The notes under the pieces were generated by a model. It searched no databases and was not told the origin of the DNA. It saw nothing but the letters and a program-made list of their open reading frames with translations. A stretch of 64,000 bases of DNA, taken from the NCBI RefSeq assembly GCF_001426405.1, contig NZ_LMEP01000002.1:63161-127160 (forward strand), given 5' to 3'. Of this stretch, positions 21,548 through 29,425 are shown piece by piece. The position numbers and the translations under genes were made by a program. Positions within the stretch are counted from its first letter, which is position 1. Every line of letters begins with the position of its first letter. The DNA comes from Streptomyces sp. Root1304. Lineage in GTDB: Bacteria > Actinomycetota > Actinomycetes > Streptomycetales > Streptomycetaceae.

Positions 21548-23596
21548 TCACTCCGGCTCCACACTTCCGTCGGCGAGACCGTCGTACAGCCCCTGCACCA
21601 GCTGTTCGCCGAGCCGCGACGCCAGTCGCAGCGCCTCCTCGAACTCCGCGAGCGACTTGAAGTGGGCGCCGTGGCGGCGCTGGTCCGTGAGGGGCAGCCG
21701 GGGCAGCTGGAGGCGTCGCACGTCGAGCCGGGTCGCGGTCGAGGCGAAGCTGCTCGCCTGCCGGTTGTTGGCGGTGCCCCGCAGGAAGCCGGCGAGGAAC
21801 CAGGGGTCGAGGGCGGCCGGGGCTGGACGCAGCAGCTGGAGGTTCCGCCCGAGGGCGGCGCCGGCCGTGGCGGCGTCCACCACCCGGGCGACGGAGCCGC
21901 CGCCGAGGACGGGGACGACGACGTCGCCCTCGGCGACGAGGACCGGCTCCTCGGCGGGGGCGCCGGCCGGCAGGGTGCCGGAGGGCGCGCCGCCGGACAG
22001 GACGTCGTGCTCGGTGAGGACCGGGACGACGGTGTCCCCGGCCGGTGCGGTGCCCGAGCCGCCGGTACGGAGCTGGAGGGCGCCGGTGCGGGCGAGTTCG
22101 CCGACGGTCGTGAGGGGGCGGGGCCCGGGGCGCGCGGGGACCGGGGTCGGAGCGAGGCCCTGGGTGCGGCGCAGGGACTCGTCCAGGCGGTCGCGCACGG
22201 CGGCGAGTTCGGGTGCGGTGCCGCCGGCGGCGGGGGCCGTGAGGTAGCGGGCGGGCGCGAGGTCGACCTCGTCGTCGAGGAGTTCGACGACGGGGACGGC
22301 GCGGGCCACGGACTCGTCCCCGCCGCGGCCCGCCCAGGCGTCGAGCACCGTGTTCCGCAGGGCGGTCCAGGGGAGCTTGTCGCGGCCGGCGTCGGGGACG
22401 AGCCCGGCGGTGTCCACGAACAGGGTCTCCGCCGGGGGCCGCTGGTCGGCGCCCGGCCGGACGAGGACCCAGAGGTGGAGCGGGATGCCGTACGGGGGCG
22501 CGGCCCCGGCGGGCAGGGCCACGACCGCGCGGAGCGCGCCGCGGCGCAGCAGGTCGGCGCGGATGCGGCGGCCGGAGCGGCGGGAGGCCACGGCGGGCGG
22601 CATGAGGAGGACGGCGGTGCCGCCGTCGCGGAGGCGCGCGAGGGCGTGCTGCACCCAGGCCAGCTCGGATTCCGTGCGGGCCGGGAAGCCGTACTCCCAG
22701 CGGGGGTCGTAGGCGAGTTCGTCGTGGCCCCAGGTCCGTTCGTTGAACGGGGGGTGGCAGAGGACCGCGTCGGCCACGAGGGCGGGGAAGGCGTCGGCTC
22801 GGAGGGTGTCGGCGGCGGCGGCCCGGATGTCGGCGTCGCCGTGGAGGGCGAGCCGGAGGGCGGAGAGGGCGGCCAGGTCGCGGTCGGTGTCCTGGGCGTA
22901 GAGCGCGGTGGGGTACGGGACGGCGCGGAGCAGGCCGCCGGTGCCGGAGGCGGGGTCGAGGACGGTGGCGGGGGGCCGGCCCTCGGGTGCGGCGGCGACG
23001 GCGAGGGCCGCCATCAGCTCGGCGAGCGGGGGCGGGGTCAGCGTGTACTGGCGCGGGTTGGCGTCCAGGTGGCGGCCGAGCAGGAACTCGAAGGCCTGGC
23101 GGGCGCCGCCCAGCTCGACGGCGAGCTCGACGGCGGCGCGGAGCAGGGGGACGGCGGTGGCCGTCTCGGCCGGGGTGGGGGTGTGCACGGCTCTCGGTGC
23201 GCCGAAGCGGACGGTGAGCACCTCTTCGAAGACGTCGGGCAGGACTTCGGCGAGGCGGGCGTCGGGCAGGGCGGCCAGTTCGGTCCAGGCGCCGGGGCGC
23301 GCGCGGAGGAGGAGCAGGACGCAGCCGGCCTGTACGAGGCCGGCGACGGTGCCTGCGGGGTGGCCGGCGAGCTGTTGCCAGACACGCTCGCGGAGCGGGA
23401 CCTCGGCGAGTTTCCCCTGGTCGCGGAGCCATCGCTCGACGTCGGTGAGGGAGAAGGACGGGCTGGTCTCGGTCCCGCCGACGGGCTTGGGGAAGTCGGC
23501 GTGGCGGCGGCGCCAGTTACTGACGGCGGCCCTGCCGACGCCCGCGAGCCGGGCGATGCCGGCGGCGGTGACCTCTGTCGTGCTCTCTTCGGGCAC
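21548..23596 (-). CDS. Solitary N6-adenine DNA methylase-like protein with HTH and S-subunit-like tail
   Basis: A 682 aa protein. Residues 1-60 form an HTH (VTAAGIARLAGVGRAAVSNWRRRHADFPKPVGG, then FSLTDVERWLRDQG). Residues about 180-400 are an HsdM-like SAM methyltransferase with motif I DPASGTGG (214-221). Motif IV, normally NPPF/Y, reads HPPF (281-284). The C-terminal half (about 440-650) resembles type I S-subunit target-recognition modules (GDVVVPVLGGGSVARVVD, FLRGTANNRQ, LDVRRLQLPRLPLTDQ). No restriction subunit is adjacent. The GTG at 23596 follows GGGGAG. The His for Asn change in motif IV argues for altered or lost methylation, while the HTH suggests DNA binding or regulation. Confidence 0.82.
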   Translation of the reverse strand: MPEESTTEVTAAGIARLAGVGRAAVSNWRRRHADFPKPVGGTETSPSFSLTDVERWLRDQGKLAEVPLRERVWQQLAGHPAGTVAGLVQAGCVLLLLRARPGAWTELAALPDARLAEVLPDVFEEVLTVRFGAPRAVHTPTPAETATAVPLLRAAVELAVELGGARQAFEFLLGRHLDANPRQYTLTPPPLAELMAALAVAAAPEGRPPATVLDPASGTGGLLRAVPYPTALYAQDTDRDLAALSALRLALHGDADIRAAAADTLRADAFPALVADAVLCHPPFNERTWGHDELAYDPRWEYGFPARTESELAWVQHALARLRDGGTAVLLMPPAVASRRSGRRIRADLLRRGALRAVVALPAGAAPPYGIPLHLWVLVRPGADQRPPAETLFVDTAGLVPDAGRDKLPWTALRNTVLDAWAGRGGDESVARAVPVVELLDDEVDLAPARYLTAPAAGGTAPELAAVRDRLDESLRRTQGLAPTPVPARPGPRPLTTVGELARTGALQLRTGGSGTAPAGDTVVPVLTEHDVLSGGAPSGTLPAGAPAEEPVLVAEGDVVVPVLGGGSVARVVDAATAGAALGRNLQLLRPAPAALDPWFLAGFLRGTANNRQASSFASTATRLDVRRLQLPRLPLTDQRRHGAHFKSLAEFEEALRLASRLGEQLVQGLYDGLADGSVEPE

Positions 23597-23617
23597 CTGT
23601 CCGTCTCCCCTCGTACG

Positions 23618-23705
23618 TGTGTGAACACAGCGAGCATAGCGCCCGCACCCGTTCACGGCGTGAGCGAATCCATTTCCTGTGAACCCTGTTGACTCGGTTC
23701 ACAGG
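23618..23705. promoter_or_regulatory. Operator cluster and promoter between methylase-like and duplicated-domain genes
   Basis: Three inverted repeats built on (G)TGAA/TTCAC half-sites: TGTGT-GA-ACACA (23618-23629), TCAC-GGC-GTGA (23653-23663), and a perfect 10-bp repeat CCTGTGAACC/GGTTCACAGG (23676-23685 and 23696-23705). The 10-base spacer of the last contains TTGACT (23689-23694), a good -35, with TGTGAT 17 bases later as a possible -10 for the rightward gene. Protein binding here would block that promoter. Confidence 0.65.
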
Positions 23706-23768
23706 TTCTGCTGTGATTACTCCATCGGAACACGAAGTCCCCACAGCGCCACGGAAGGTGCCACAGCC

Positions 23769-24476
23769 ATGTCTCAGCAGCAGCAGCGCAACTGGTTCGC
23801 CCGCCACAAGGTCCTCACCGCCGCCGGCGCGGTCGTCGCGGTCATCGCCATCGGCGCGGCGATGGGCGGGGGCGGCGACGGCGGCTCCCCCAAGGCGGGC
23901 GACAAGAAGGAGCAGCCCGCGAAGCAGGGCGGCGACAAGAAGGCCCCCGAGTCCAAGGCCCCCGCCGGGAAGAAGGTCGTCACGATCGACGGCGACGGCG
24001 ACTTCGAGGTGGGCACGGACGCCAAGCCCGGCCTCTACCGCTCCACGGGCAACAAGGACGCGGGGTGCTATTGGGAGCGCGCCAAGAACGCCTCCGGGGA
24101 CACGGACTCGATCCTGGCCAACGACAACGTGACGGGCACGGGCTACGTCGAGATCAAGGCCACGGACAAGCTCTTCAAGTCCTCCGGCTGCGGGAAGTGG
24201 GAGGCCGTCGACGCCAAGGCGACGGGCACCCCCAAGGCCACGCTCAAGGGCGACGGAGGCATGTTCAAGGTGGGCGTCGACATCGCCCCCGGCACGTACA
24301 AGTCGACGGGGAACAAGGACGCGGAGTGCTACTGGGAGCGGTCGAAGGACGCGAGCCACAGCACGGACGCGATCCTCGCCAACGACAACGTCACGGGCAC
24401 GGCCATCGTGAAGGTCACCGCCTCGGACGGCTACTTCAAGTCCTCGGGCTGCGGCGACTGGACGAAGACGGCCTGA
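23769..24476 (+). CDS. Exported protein with two tandem copies of a ~75-residue Cys-containing domain
   Basis: A 235 aa protein: cytoplasmic NWFARHK, one membrane helix (VLTAAGAVVAVIAIGAAMG), and a Lys/Pro/Gly linker (about 38-72). Two similar domains follow: VGTDAKPGLYRSTGNKDAGCYWERAK...DSILANDNVTGTG...LFKSSGCGKW and VGVDIAPGTYKSTGNKDAECYWERSK...DAILANDNVTGTA...YFKSSGCGDW. Each has two Cys, probably one disulfide. I recall similar domains in actinobacterial and phage hypothetical proteins; the function is unknown. GGAAGG precedes the ATG. It is transcribed away from the methylase-like gene through an operator-rich promoter. Confidence 0.8.
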   Translation: MSQQQQRNWFARHKVLTAAGAVVAVIAIGAAMGGGGDGGSPKAGDKKEQPAKQGGDKKAPESKAPAGKKVVTIDGDGDFEVGTDAKPGLYRSTGNKDAGCYWERAKNASGDTDSILANDNVTGTGYVEIKATDKLFKSSGCGKWEAVDAKATGTPKATLKGDGGMFKVGVDIAPGTYKSTGNKDAECYWERSKDASHSTDAILANDNVTGTAIVKVTASDGYFKSSGCGDWTKTA

Positions 24477-24659
24477 CCCGAAGGCCCGAGCGGCCTGAGC
24501 AGCCCGACCGGCCCGACTGGCACGACCGGCCTGAGCAGCCCGACCGGTCCGAGCCGGGAAGGTACGGCCCGGCCCGGAAGGCCCTGGGCCGGAGACGACC
24601 GGAGGCCGCGGCCCGGAAGGGCAGCGGCCTCGGCGGCGGGCGTCCGGACCACCGGTCCG

Positions 24660-25412
24660 CTACGGGACCAGGCGGTGCCGGACCCAGACGTTGGGCTCGA
24701 CGTAGACCGCGTAGCCACGAGTGGCCTCGCAGTGGACGGGGACGAGGGCGCCCTCGACCTCCACCGGACCGTCGGTGTCGAAGGGAAGACCGGTCCACTT
24801 CCGCCACTGCTCGACGGAGCCGGCGACGGTCATCGACGCCGGGGCCACCGCCTCGACCACACCGCCCGCGCGCACATGGACACGGAGCCACGCGTCGTGC
24901 GGCAGGCCGTCGGCCTCACGGGTGCGGAAGGCGTACTCGTGGATGGAGGCCTCGGCCTCCAGGTGCTTGCCGTTGGGGCGGACCGGGGCGACCAGCTCGG
25001 AGAAACCGTGCGCGGCGACGTTCTCCCGCATCGCGGCCAGCATCCGGTGCGAGATGCCCTGGCCGAGGGCGCTCGTGTCGACGGTGATCTCGATCGCGCT
25101 GACCGTGTCGGCCTCCCGGCCGTGCTTCAGGTCCGAGAACGCCCAGAGCAGGACCTCGTCCCAGCCGCGGGCCGGCAGCTCACGGCGGCCGTCCACGTCC
25201 AGGCGGAAGGGCACGCTGAAACCACGCGCGACGACCTTGCCCTCGGCGTCGGTGGCGACGAGGACGTACTCCGGCAGCTGACGGACGATCTGCCCGATGT
25301 TCGCCCAGCCCACCGGGTCGTACATCATGAACTCGGGCCAGAGGTCGCGCATACCCCACATCGGCCCTTCCAGTTCGGGGCGCTCGGCAAGGGTCGTGAT
25401 GTTCAGGTCCAT
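24660..25412 (-). CDS. GNAT-like N-acetyltransferase
   Basis: A 250 aa protein. The core carries SAIEITVDTSALGQGISHRMLAAMRENVAAHGF, a GNAT acetyl-CoA-binding segment with a weak GQGIS loop. The N-terminus (PMWGMRDLWPEFMMYDPVGW) and C-terminus (VPVHCEATRGYAVYVEPNVWVRHRL) are typical of a Streptomyces/mycobacterial subfamily of larger GNATs with unknown substrate. The ribosome site is weak. Confidence 0.75.
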   Translation of the reverse strand: MDLNITTLAERPELEGPMWGMRDLWPEFMMYDPVGWANIGQIVRQLPEYVLVATDAEGKVVARGFSVPFRLDVDGRRELPARGWDEVLLWAFSDLKHGREADTVSAIEITVDTSALGQGISHRMLAAMRENVAAHGFSELVAPVRPNGKHLEAEASIHEYAFRTREADGLPHDAWLRVHVRAGGVVEAVAPASMTVAGSVEQWRKWTGLPFDTDGPVEVEGALVPVHCEATRGYAVYVEPNVWVRHRLVP

Positions 25413-25472
25413 GACGGCAGGCTAAAGATCGTTTTCCGGTTGCTCAAACGTTTTTTCGGATAGGTCGGCACC

Positions 25473-26159
25473 TTACGGAAGTTTCTGCTGCGGGCATCCG
25501 GCGAGGACCTTCTTCATCGCGTCCCGCTCCCCGCCCGTCACCCACACGCCGTACTTCTTCTTCACCGCGACCTGCCGGGCCACATAGGTGCAGCGGTACG
25601 CCCGGTTCGGCGGCAGCCAGGTCGCCGCGTCCCCGTCGGACTTGCGGCGGTTCGTGGCCGCGTCGACGGCGAGCAGGTTGAGCGGGTCGTTGGCGAAGCG
25701 GCGGCGGGTCTCCCCGTCCCACTTCTGCGCGCCCTTCTGCCAGGCGTCGGAGAGCGCCACGACATGGTCGATGTCGACCTTGCTGCGCCCCCGGACGTAG
25801 GAGACGGTGGTCCCGGTGTACGGGTCGTCGGTGAGGGTTCCCGAGGCGACCTTGCAGTGGCCGTCCGTGAACCGGACGCCGGCCAGATCGCGTTTGAGTA
25901 TGTCGTCACGGGTGCCGCAGCCGTTGCCGTCGACGTCCACCCAGGCGCGGCCGAACTTCTCCCGCTCGTACCCCGTCTTCGGTGCGCGGCCCTTGACGGT
26001 GAGCGTGTCCACGGCGGCGAGGGCGGTACCGCGCGCGGCGGGCTTCCCGGCGGATCCGCCACCGGACTCCGGGGTGTCAGCTCCGGGCGAGCAGGCGGTG
26101 GTTACGAGTGCGGCGACGGCAAGTGCCGAGGCGGCCAGGGTCCTTCGATACGTCAGCAC
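25473..26159 (-). CDS. Secreted lipoprotein HNH nuclease (DUF1524 type)
   Basis: A 228 aa exported nuclease. The signal peptide ends with lipobox VTTAC (Cys23), then a Gly/Ser-rich spacer. The HNH core is SKVDIDHVVALSDAWQKGAQKW, then RFANDPLNLLAVDAATNRRKSDGDAATWLPPN and YRCTYVARQVAVKKKYG. The DIDH histidine is the likely metal-activated general base and the N..N/K motif completes the beta-beta-alpha-metal site. Secreted relatives degrade extracellular DNA for nutrient recovery during development. The single-gene unit has no immunity partner, as expected for an enzyme acting outside. Confidence 0.88.
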   Translation of the reverse strand: MLTYRRTLAASALAVAALVTTACSPGADTPESGGGSAGKPAARGTALAAVDTLTVKGRAPKTGYEREKFGRAWVDVDGNGCGTRDDILKRDLAGVRFTDGHCKVASGTLTDDPYTGTTVSYVRGRSKVDIDHVVALSDAWQKGAQKWDGETRRRFANDPLNLLAVDAATNRRKSDGDAATWLPPNRAYRCTYVARQVAVKKKYGVWVTGGERDAMKKVLAGCPQQKLP

Positions 26160-26316
26160 CCTGGAATCCTAGGCCGGACGGCGACGGGCCCTTCGTACCC
26201 TTGGTCCCGAAACGGACGGGTCCAAGGCCCCGCCGGGCGGGCGCGAGGAGGCGCCGGGGTTCCGGCCCGCCGACCCTCCCGGCCCCGCCGGGGTTCCGCC
26301 CCACCCCCTCCCCGCC

Positions 26317-27216
26317 TCACACCTTGCCGATCCCGAGGGTGTTCTCGGAGGGCAGCAGACCCGAGCCGATCGCGGCCAGCCAGGGGCCGCCGAGCAGGTC
26401 GGCGAGCCGGGCGGCGCCGTCGGAACCGAGGGCGTCCCAGGGGGCGGCGGCCAGTTCGTCCGTACGCCGCTCGACCTCGGCGCGCAGGGCGCGGCCCTCC
26501 TCGGTGGCGGCCCCCGACGCGTCCAGGAGCCCACGGGCGGTCAGCCGCGCGCGGGCGCCGGACCAGTCGGCGGCGCTCCAGCCCCGGCTCTCGAAGACGG
26601 GCTCGGGCGCGGCGCCGATCGCCGCGAACGAGACGAGCGCCTCGACCGGGTCGAGCCCGGCGGCCAGCAGGGCGACGAGGTGCCCGTCGCCCCGGTGCTC
26701 ACGGAGCACCGTCGCGGCCTGCCAGAGGACGAGGTGCGGGGCCTCTGGCCAGGGCAGCTCGGCGTTGGCCGCGGCGAGCGGACGCCCCGCGGCGCCGCCG
26801 GTCCCGGCCGCCTCGCTCACCCCCGCCACCCCCACGGCCTCCGCCGCGCGCCGTGCGAGACCCGCCGCCTCGGCGAGGCCGGGGCCCGTCACGGCCTCCT
26901 CGCCGAGGACCGTTCGGTAGGTGCGGTCCACGGCCCGGAGGCGGGCGGCGAGCACCTCGGCCGGAGCGGCGGTCTCCCAGGCGGCGGGGACGTACCGGGC
27001 GACCATGCCGGGGCTGAAGCTGTAGAAGGCGGAGGCCACCCGGACCGGGCCCGCCGCACCGAGCGGCGCGGCGCGCCAGGCGAAGTAGGAGGGCCAGCGT
27101 TCGGCGGTGTCGTAGCCGAGCGCGGCGGCCTCGTCGAAGGCCTCGGGGGCGTAGTAGAGCAGGGCGTGCAGCGGTTCGAGCAGGTGCCACATCTGGCGTA
27201 CGCGTCCGGATTCCAC
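26317..27216 (-). CDS. SCO6745 family protein (helical, HTH-like)
   Basis: A 299 aa mostly helical protein (RQMWHLLEPLHALLYYAPEAFDEAAALGY, YFAWRAAPLG, FYSFSPGMVARYVPAAWE) of the actinobacterial SCO6745 family, whose C-terminal part looks like a winged helix (WSAADWSGARARLTARGLL). The exact function is unknown. The GTG at 27216 is chosen because GAGGGAG stands 6 bases before it; the upstream ATG at 27249 would lie against the operator palindrome and lacks a ribosome site. It is divergent from a TetR gene, with twin operators between. Confidence 0.75.
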   Translation of the reverse strand: MESGRVRQMWHLLEPLHALLYYAPEAFDEAAALGYDTAERWPSYFAWRAAPLGAAGPVRVASAFYSFSPGMVARYVPAAWETAAPAEVLAARLRAVDRTYRTVLGEEAVTGPGLAEAAGLARRAAEAVGVAGVSEAAGTGGAAGRPLAAANAELPWPEAPHLVLWQAATVLREHRGDGHLVALLAAGLDPVEALVSFAAIGAAPEPVFESRGWSAADWSGARARLTARGLLDASGAATEEGRALRAEVERRTDELAAAPWDALGSDGAARLADLLGGPWLAAIGSGLLPSENTLGIGKV

Positions 27217-27249
27217 GGCGTTCTCCCTCACGATCGGCCCGCCCAGCAT

Positions 27250-27264
27250 CTTGTCACTGACAAG
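27250..27264. promoter_or_regulatory. TetR operator candidate (CTTGTCA-C-TGACAAG)
   Basis: A perfect 15-bp palindrome in the promoter region of the SCO6745-type gene. A second, slightly degenerate copy lies at 27284-27298, 34 bases away and 20 bases before the tetR start. Confidence 0.75.
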
Positions 27265-27283
27265 ATTGCGCTCCGCCCGCCAA

Positions 27284-27298
27284 CTTGTCAATGACTAG
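27284..27298. promoter_or_regulatory. Second TetR operator candidate (CTTGTCA-A-TGACTAG)
   Basis: The same palindrome as at 27250 with one broken position in the right arm. It is placed to autoregulate the tetR gene starting at 27319. Confidence 0.65.
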
Positions 27299-27318
27299 AT
27301 CAGGGCTAGGCTGCTGCC

Positions 27319-28056
27319 ATGACGAGCCGGAGCACCTACCACCACGGCGACCTGCGGCGGGCCGTCCTCGACGCCGCCCTCGACGTCATCGCCGCCGAAG
27401 GACCGGGGGCGCTGAGCCTCCGCGACCTCGCCCGCCGCGCCGGCGTCTCCCACGCCGCGCCCGCCCACCACTTCAAGGACCGCACCGGACTCCTCACAGC
27501 CGTCGCCGCCGAGGGGTACCGGCTCCTCGCCGAGGCCCTCGCCGGCGTCCCCGAGCTGCGCGAACGCGGCGTGCGGTACGTGCGCTTCGCGACCGGGCAC
27601 CCGGCCCACTTCCAGGTCATGTTCCAGCCGGAGCTGCTGCGCGCCGACGACCCCGACCTGGCCGCCGCGAAGGAGGCCGCCTCCGTCGAACTCCGTACGG
27701 GCGTCGCCGAGCTGCACCACTCCCCCGACCCCCGTACGGCCGGCATCGCCGCCTGGTCCCTCGCCCACGGCTTCGCGACGCTGCTCCTGGGCCACAACCT
27801 GGACGAACCGCTCGGGGGCCGGGAACCGGGCGAGATGTTCCGCTCGCTGACGGGCCTGATGTTCGGGCCGGAGCCGGGCGGCGCGGAGCCCGTGGACACG
27901 CAGCCGGGCGGCGCGGAGCCCGCAGACGCGGAGCCCGGCGGCACGGAGCCCGCGGCCCCGAAGCCCGGCGACGCGGAGCCCGTCGCCCCGGAAGCCGTCG
28001 ACGCGGAGCCCGTAGCCCCGGAAGCCCTCTCACGTACGGAGCGGCGCAGCGCATGA
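27319..28056 (+). CDS. TetR family regulator with repetitive acidic tail
   Basis: A 245 aa protein. HTH: residues about 13-55 (DLRRAVLDAALDVIAAEGPGALSLRDLARRAGVSHAAPAHHFKDRTGLL). The ligand domain ends near FRSLTGLMFG (about 183). The last 60 residues are degenerate repeats of GGAEPxDxEP and APEAxDAEP that are not expected in the family and come from a repeat expansion in the DNA (about 27870-28030). Twin CTTGTCA operators lie upstream. Its stop overlaps the start of the SGNH lipoprotein (ATGA at 28053), so regulator and enzyme are translated together. Confidence 0.88.
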   Translation: MTSRSTYHHGDLRRAVLDAALDVIAAEGPGALSLRDLARRAGVSHAAPAHHFKDRTGLLTAVAAEGYRLLAEALAGVPELRERGVRYVRFATGHPAHFQVMFQPELLRADDPDLAAAKEAASVELRTGVAELHHSPDPRTAGIAAWSLAHGFATLLLGHNLDEPLGGREPGEMFRSLTGLMFGPEPGGAEPVDTQPGGAEPADAEPGGTEPAAPKPGDAEPVAPEAVDAEPVAPEALSRTERRSA

Positions 28057-29375
28057 GCAGCCACCCGCACCACCCTCCCCGCTCACACCACCCCCTCCGC
28101 GTCCTCCTCCCCCTCCTCGCCCTCGCCGCCGCGACCACCCTCACCGCCTGCGGCACCGATGCCGGGGCCCACGCGCGCGGGGCGCCCGCCGACGGCTCCT
28201 GGCGCGGCGCCTGGGCCGCCTCGCCGCAGCCCCCGGGCCCCGGCAACTGGTCCCAGCAGGGCTTCACGGACCACACCCTGCGCCAGACCGTCCGGGTCAC
28301 CGCCGGCGGGACGCGGCTCCGTATCGAGCTGAGCAACCGTTACGGCACGACCCCGCTGCACCTCACCGGTGCCACCGTCGCCCGCGCGACGGCCCCCACT
28401 CCCACAGGCACGGCAGGCCCCGGCTCCGTCGAGCCCGGCTCCGTCGAGCCCGGCTCCGTCCGCCGGCTGACCTTCGGTCCCGGCGGGGACACCGCGGCCA
28501 CCGTCCCACGGGGCGGCACCGTCCTCAGCGAGGCCGCCGACCTCCCCGTCGCGCCCTTCGCGCGGGTGACGGTCACCCTTCACCTGGCCGGGCCCACCGG
28601 CCCCGCCACCTCCCACCTACTCGCCACCGCCACCAGCCACCGCGCGAAGGGCGACCGCCTCGCCGACACGGACGGCTCGGCGTTCACCGAGCACGGCACG
28701 TCCTGGTACTACCTCTCCGGGATCGAGGTCTCGGGCGGCGCCCGTGCGGAACGCCCGGGCGCCGTCGTCACCTTCGGCGACTCCCTCACCGACGGGGCCG
28801 GCGCCACCACGGACGCCGACAACCGCTACCCCGACGAACTCGCCGAGCGCCTCGCCGCCGCCGGCCGCCCCCGCGCCGTCCTCAACCACGGCATCGGCGG
28901 CAACAGGGTCGTCCGCGACGGCGGCGTCTTCGGCGAACAGGCCCTCGACCGCTTCGCGCCGGACGTCCTCGCCGAGCGCGGCGTCAGCACCGTCCTCGTC
29001 CTCGAAGGCATCAACGACCTCGGCGGCCGGCGCCACGCCGACGTCACCGTCGACGAGCTGATCGAGGGCCACCGCACGCTCATCCGCGAGGCCCGCGCCC
29101 GGGGCCTGAAGGTCGTCGGCGCCACCCTCACCCCCGTGAAGGGCTCCGTCTACGACACCCCGGCCACCGAGGCCGAACGGGACGCCTTCAACCACTGGAT
29201 CCGCACGGCGGAGGGCGCCGACGCCTACGACGCGTACGTCGACTTCGACCGCGCCCTCGCGGACCCGGCCGACCCGGACCGGATGCTCCCGGCGTACGAC
29301 TCGGGCGACCACCTCCACCCGAGCGACGCGGGCTACCGCGCCATGGCCGAGGCGATCGACCTCGACCGCCTCTGA
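28053..29375 (+). CDS. SGNH/GDSL hydrolase lipoprotein
   Basis: A 440 aa exported esterase or lipase-like enzyme. The signal peptide ends in the lipobox LTAC. An N-terminal beta-sandwich-like region (WRGAWAASPQPP, LRQTVRVTAGGTRLRIELSNRYG) precedes the SGNH domain (about 240-440): block I FGDSLTDG (nucleophile Ser), block II GIGGNR, block III GINDL, and block V DHLHPSDAGY (catalytic Asp-His). This layout matches secreted GDSL hydrolases of plant-polymer degraders and rhamnogalacturonan acetylesterase relatives. A 15-bp tandem repeat near 28425-28465 encodes GSVEPGSVEPGSV. It is coupled to the TetR gene, so it is probably part of that regulon. Confidence 0.88.
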   Translation: MSSHPHHPPRSHHPLRVLLPLLALAAATTLTACGTDAGAHARGAPADGSWRGAWAASPQPPGPGNWSQQGFTDHTLRQTVRVTAGGTRLRIELSNRYGTTPLHLTGATVARATAPTPTGTAGPGSVEPGSVEPGSVRRLTFGPGGDTAATVPRGGTVLSEAADLPVAPFARVTVTLHLAGPTGPATSHLLATATSHRAKGDRLADTDGSAFTEHGTSWYYLSGIEVSGGARAERPGAVVTFGDSLTDGAGATTDADNRYPDELAERLAAAGRPRAVLNHGIGGNRVVRDGGVFGEQALDRFAPDVLAERGVSTVLVLEGINDLGGRRHADVTVDELIEGHRTLIREARARGLKVVGATLTPVKGSVYDTPATEAERDAFNHWIRTAEGADAYDAYVDFDRALADPADPDRMLPAYDSGDHLHPSDAGYRAMAEAIDLDRL

Positions 29376-29425
29376 CCACGCCGCACGGCCTCACGACCCG
29401 ACGGCCACCGGCCGGCGGTTCCGCC

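Noticed and set aside
19190..23596. Kinase plus N6-methylase as a Pgl/BREX phage-defence cluster
   Set aside because: The kinase is a TPR Hanks kinase, not PglW-like; there is no PglY ATPase or PglZ phosphatase, and the methylase is of HsdM type.
24477..24659. Small gene between the duplicated-domain protein and the acetyltransferase
   Set aside because: The 183 bases are degenerate repeats of GGCCTGAGCAGCCCGACCGG type; the frames are low-complexity and have no ribosome site.
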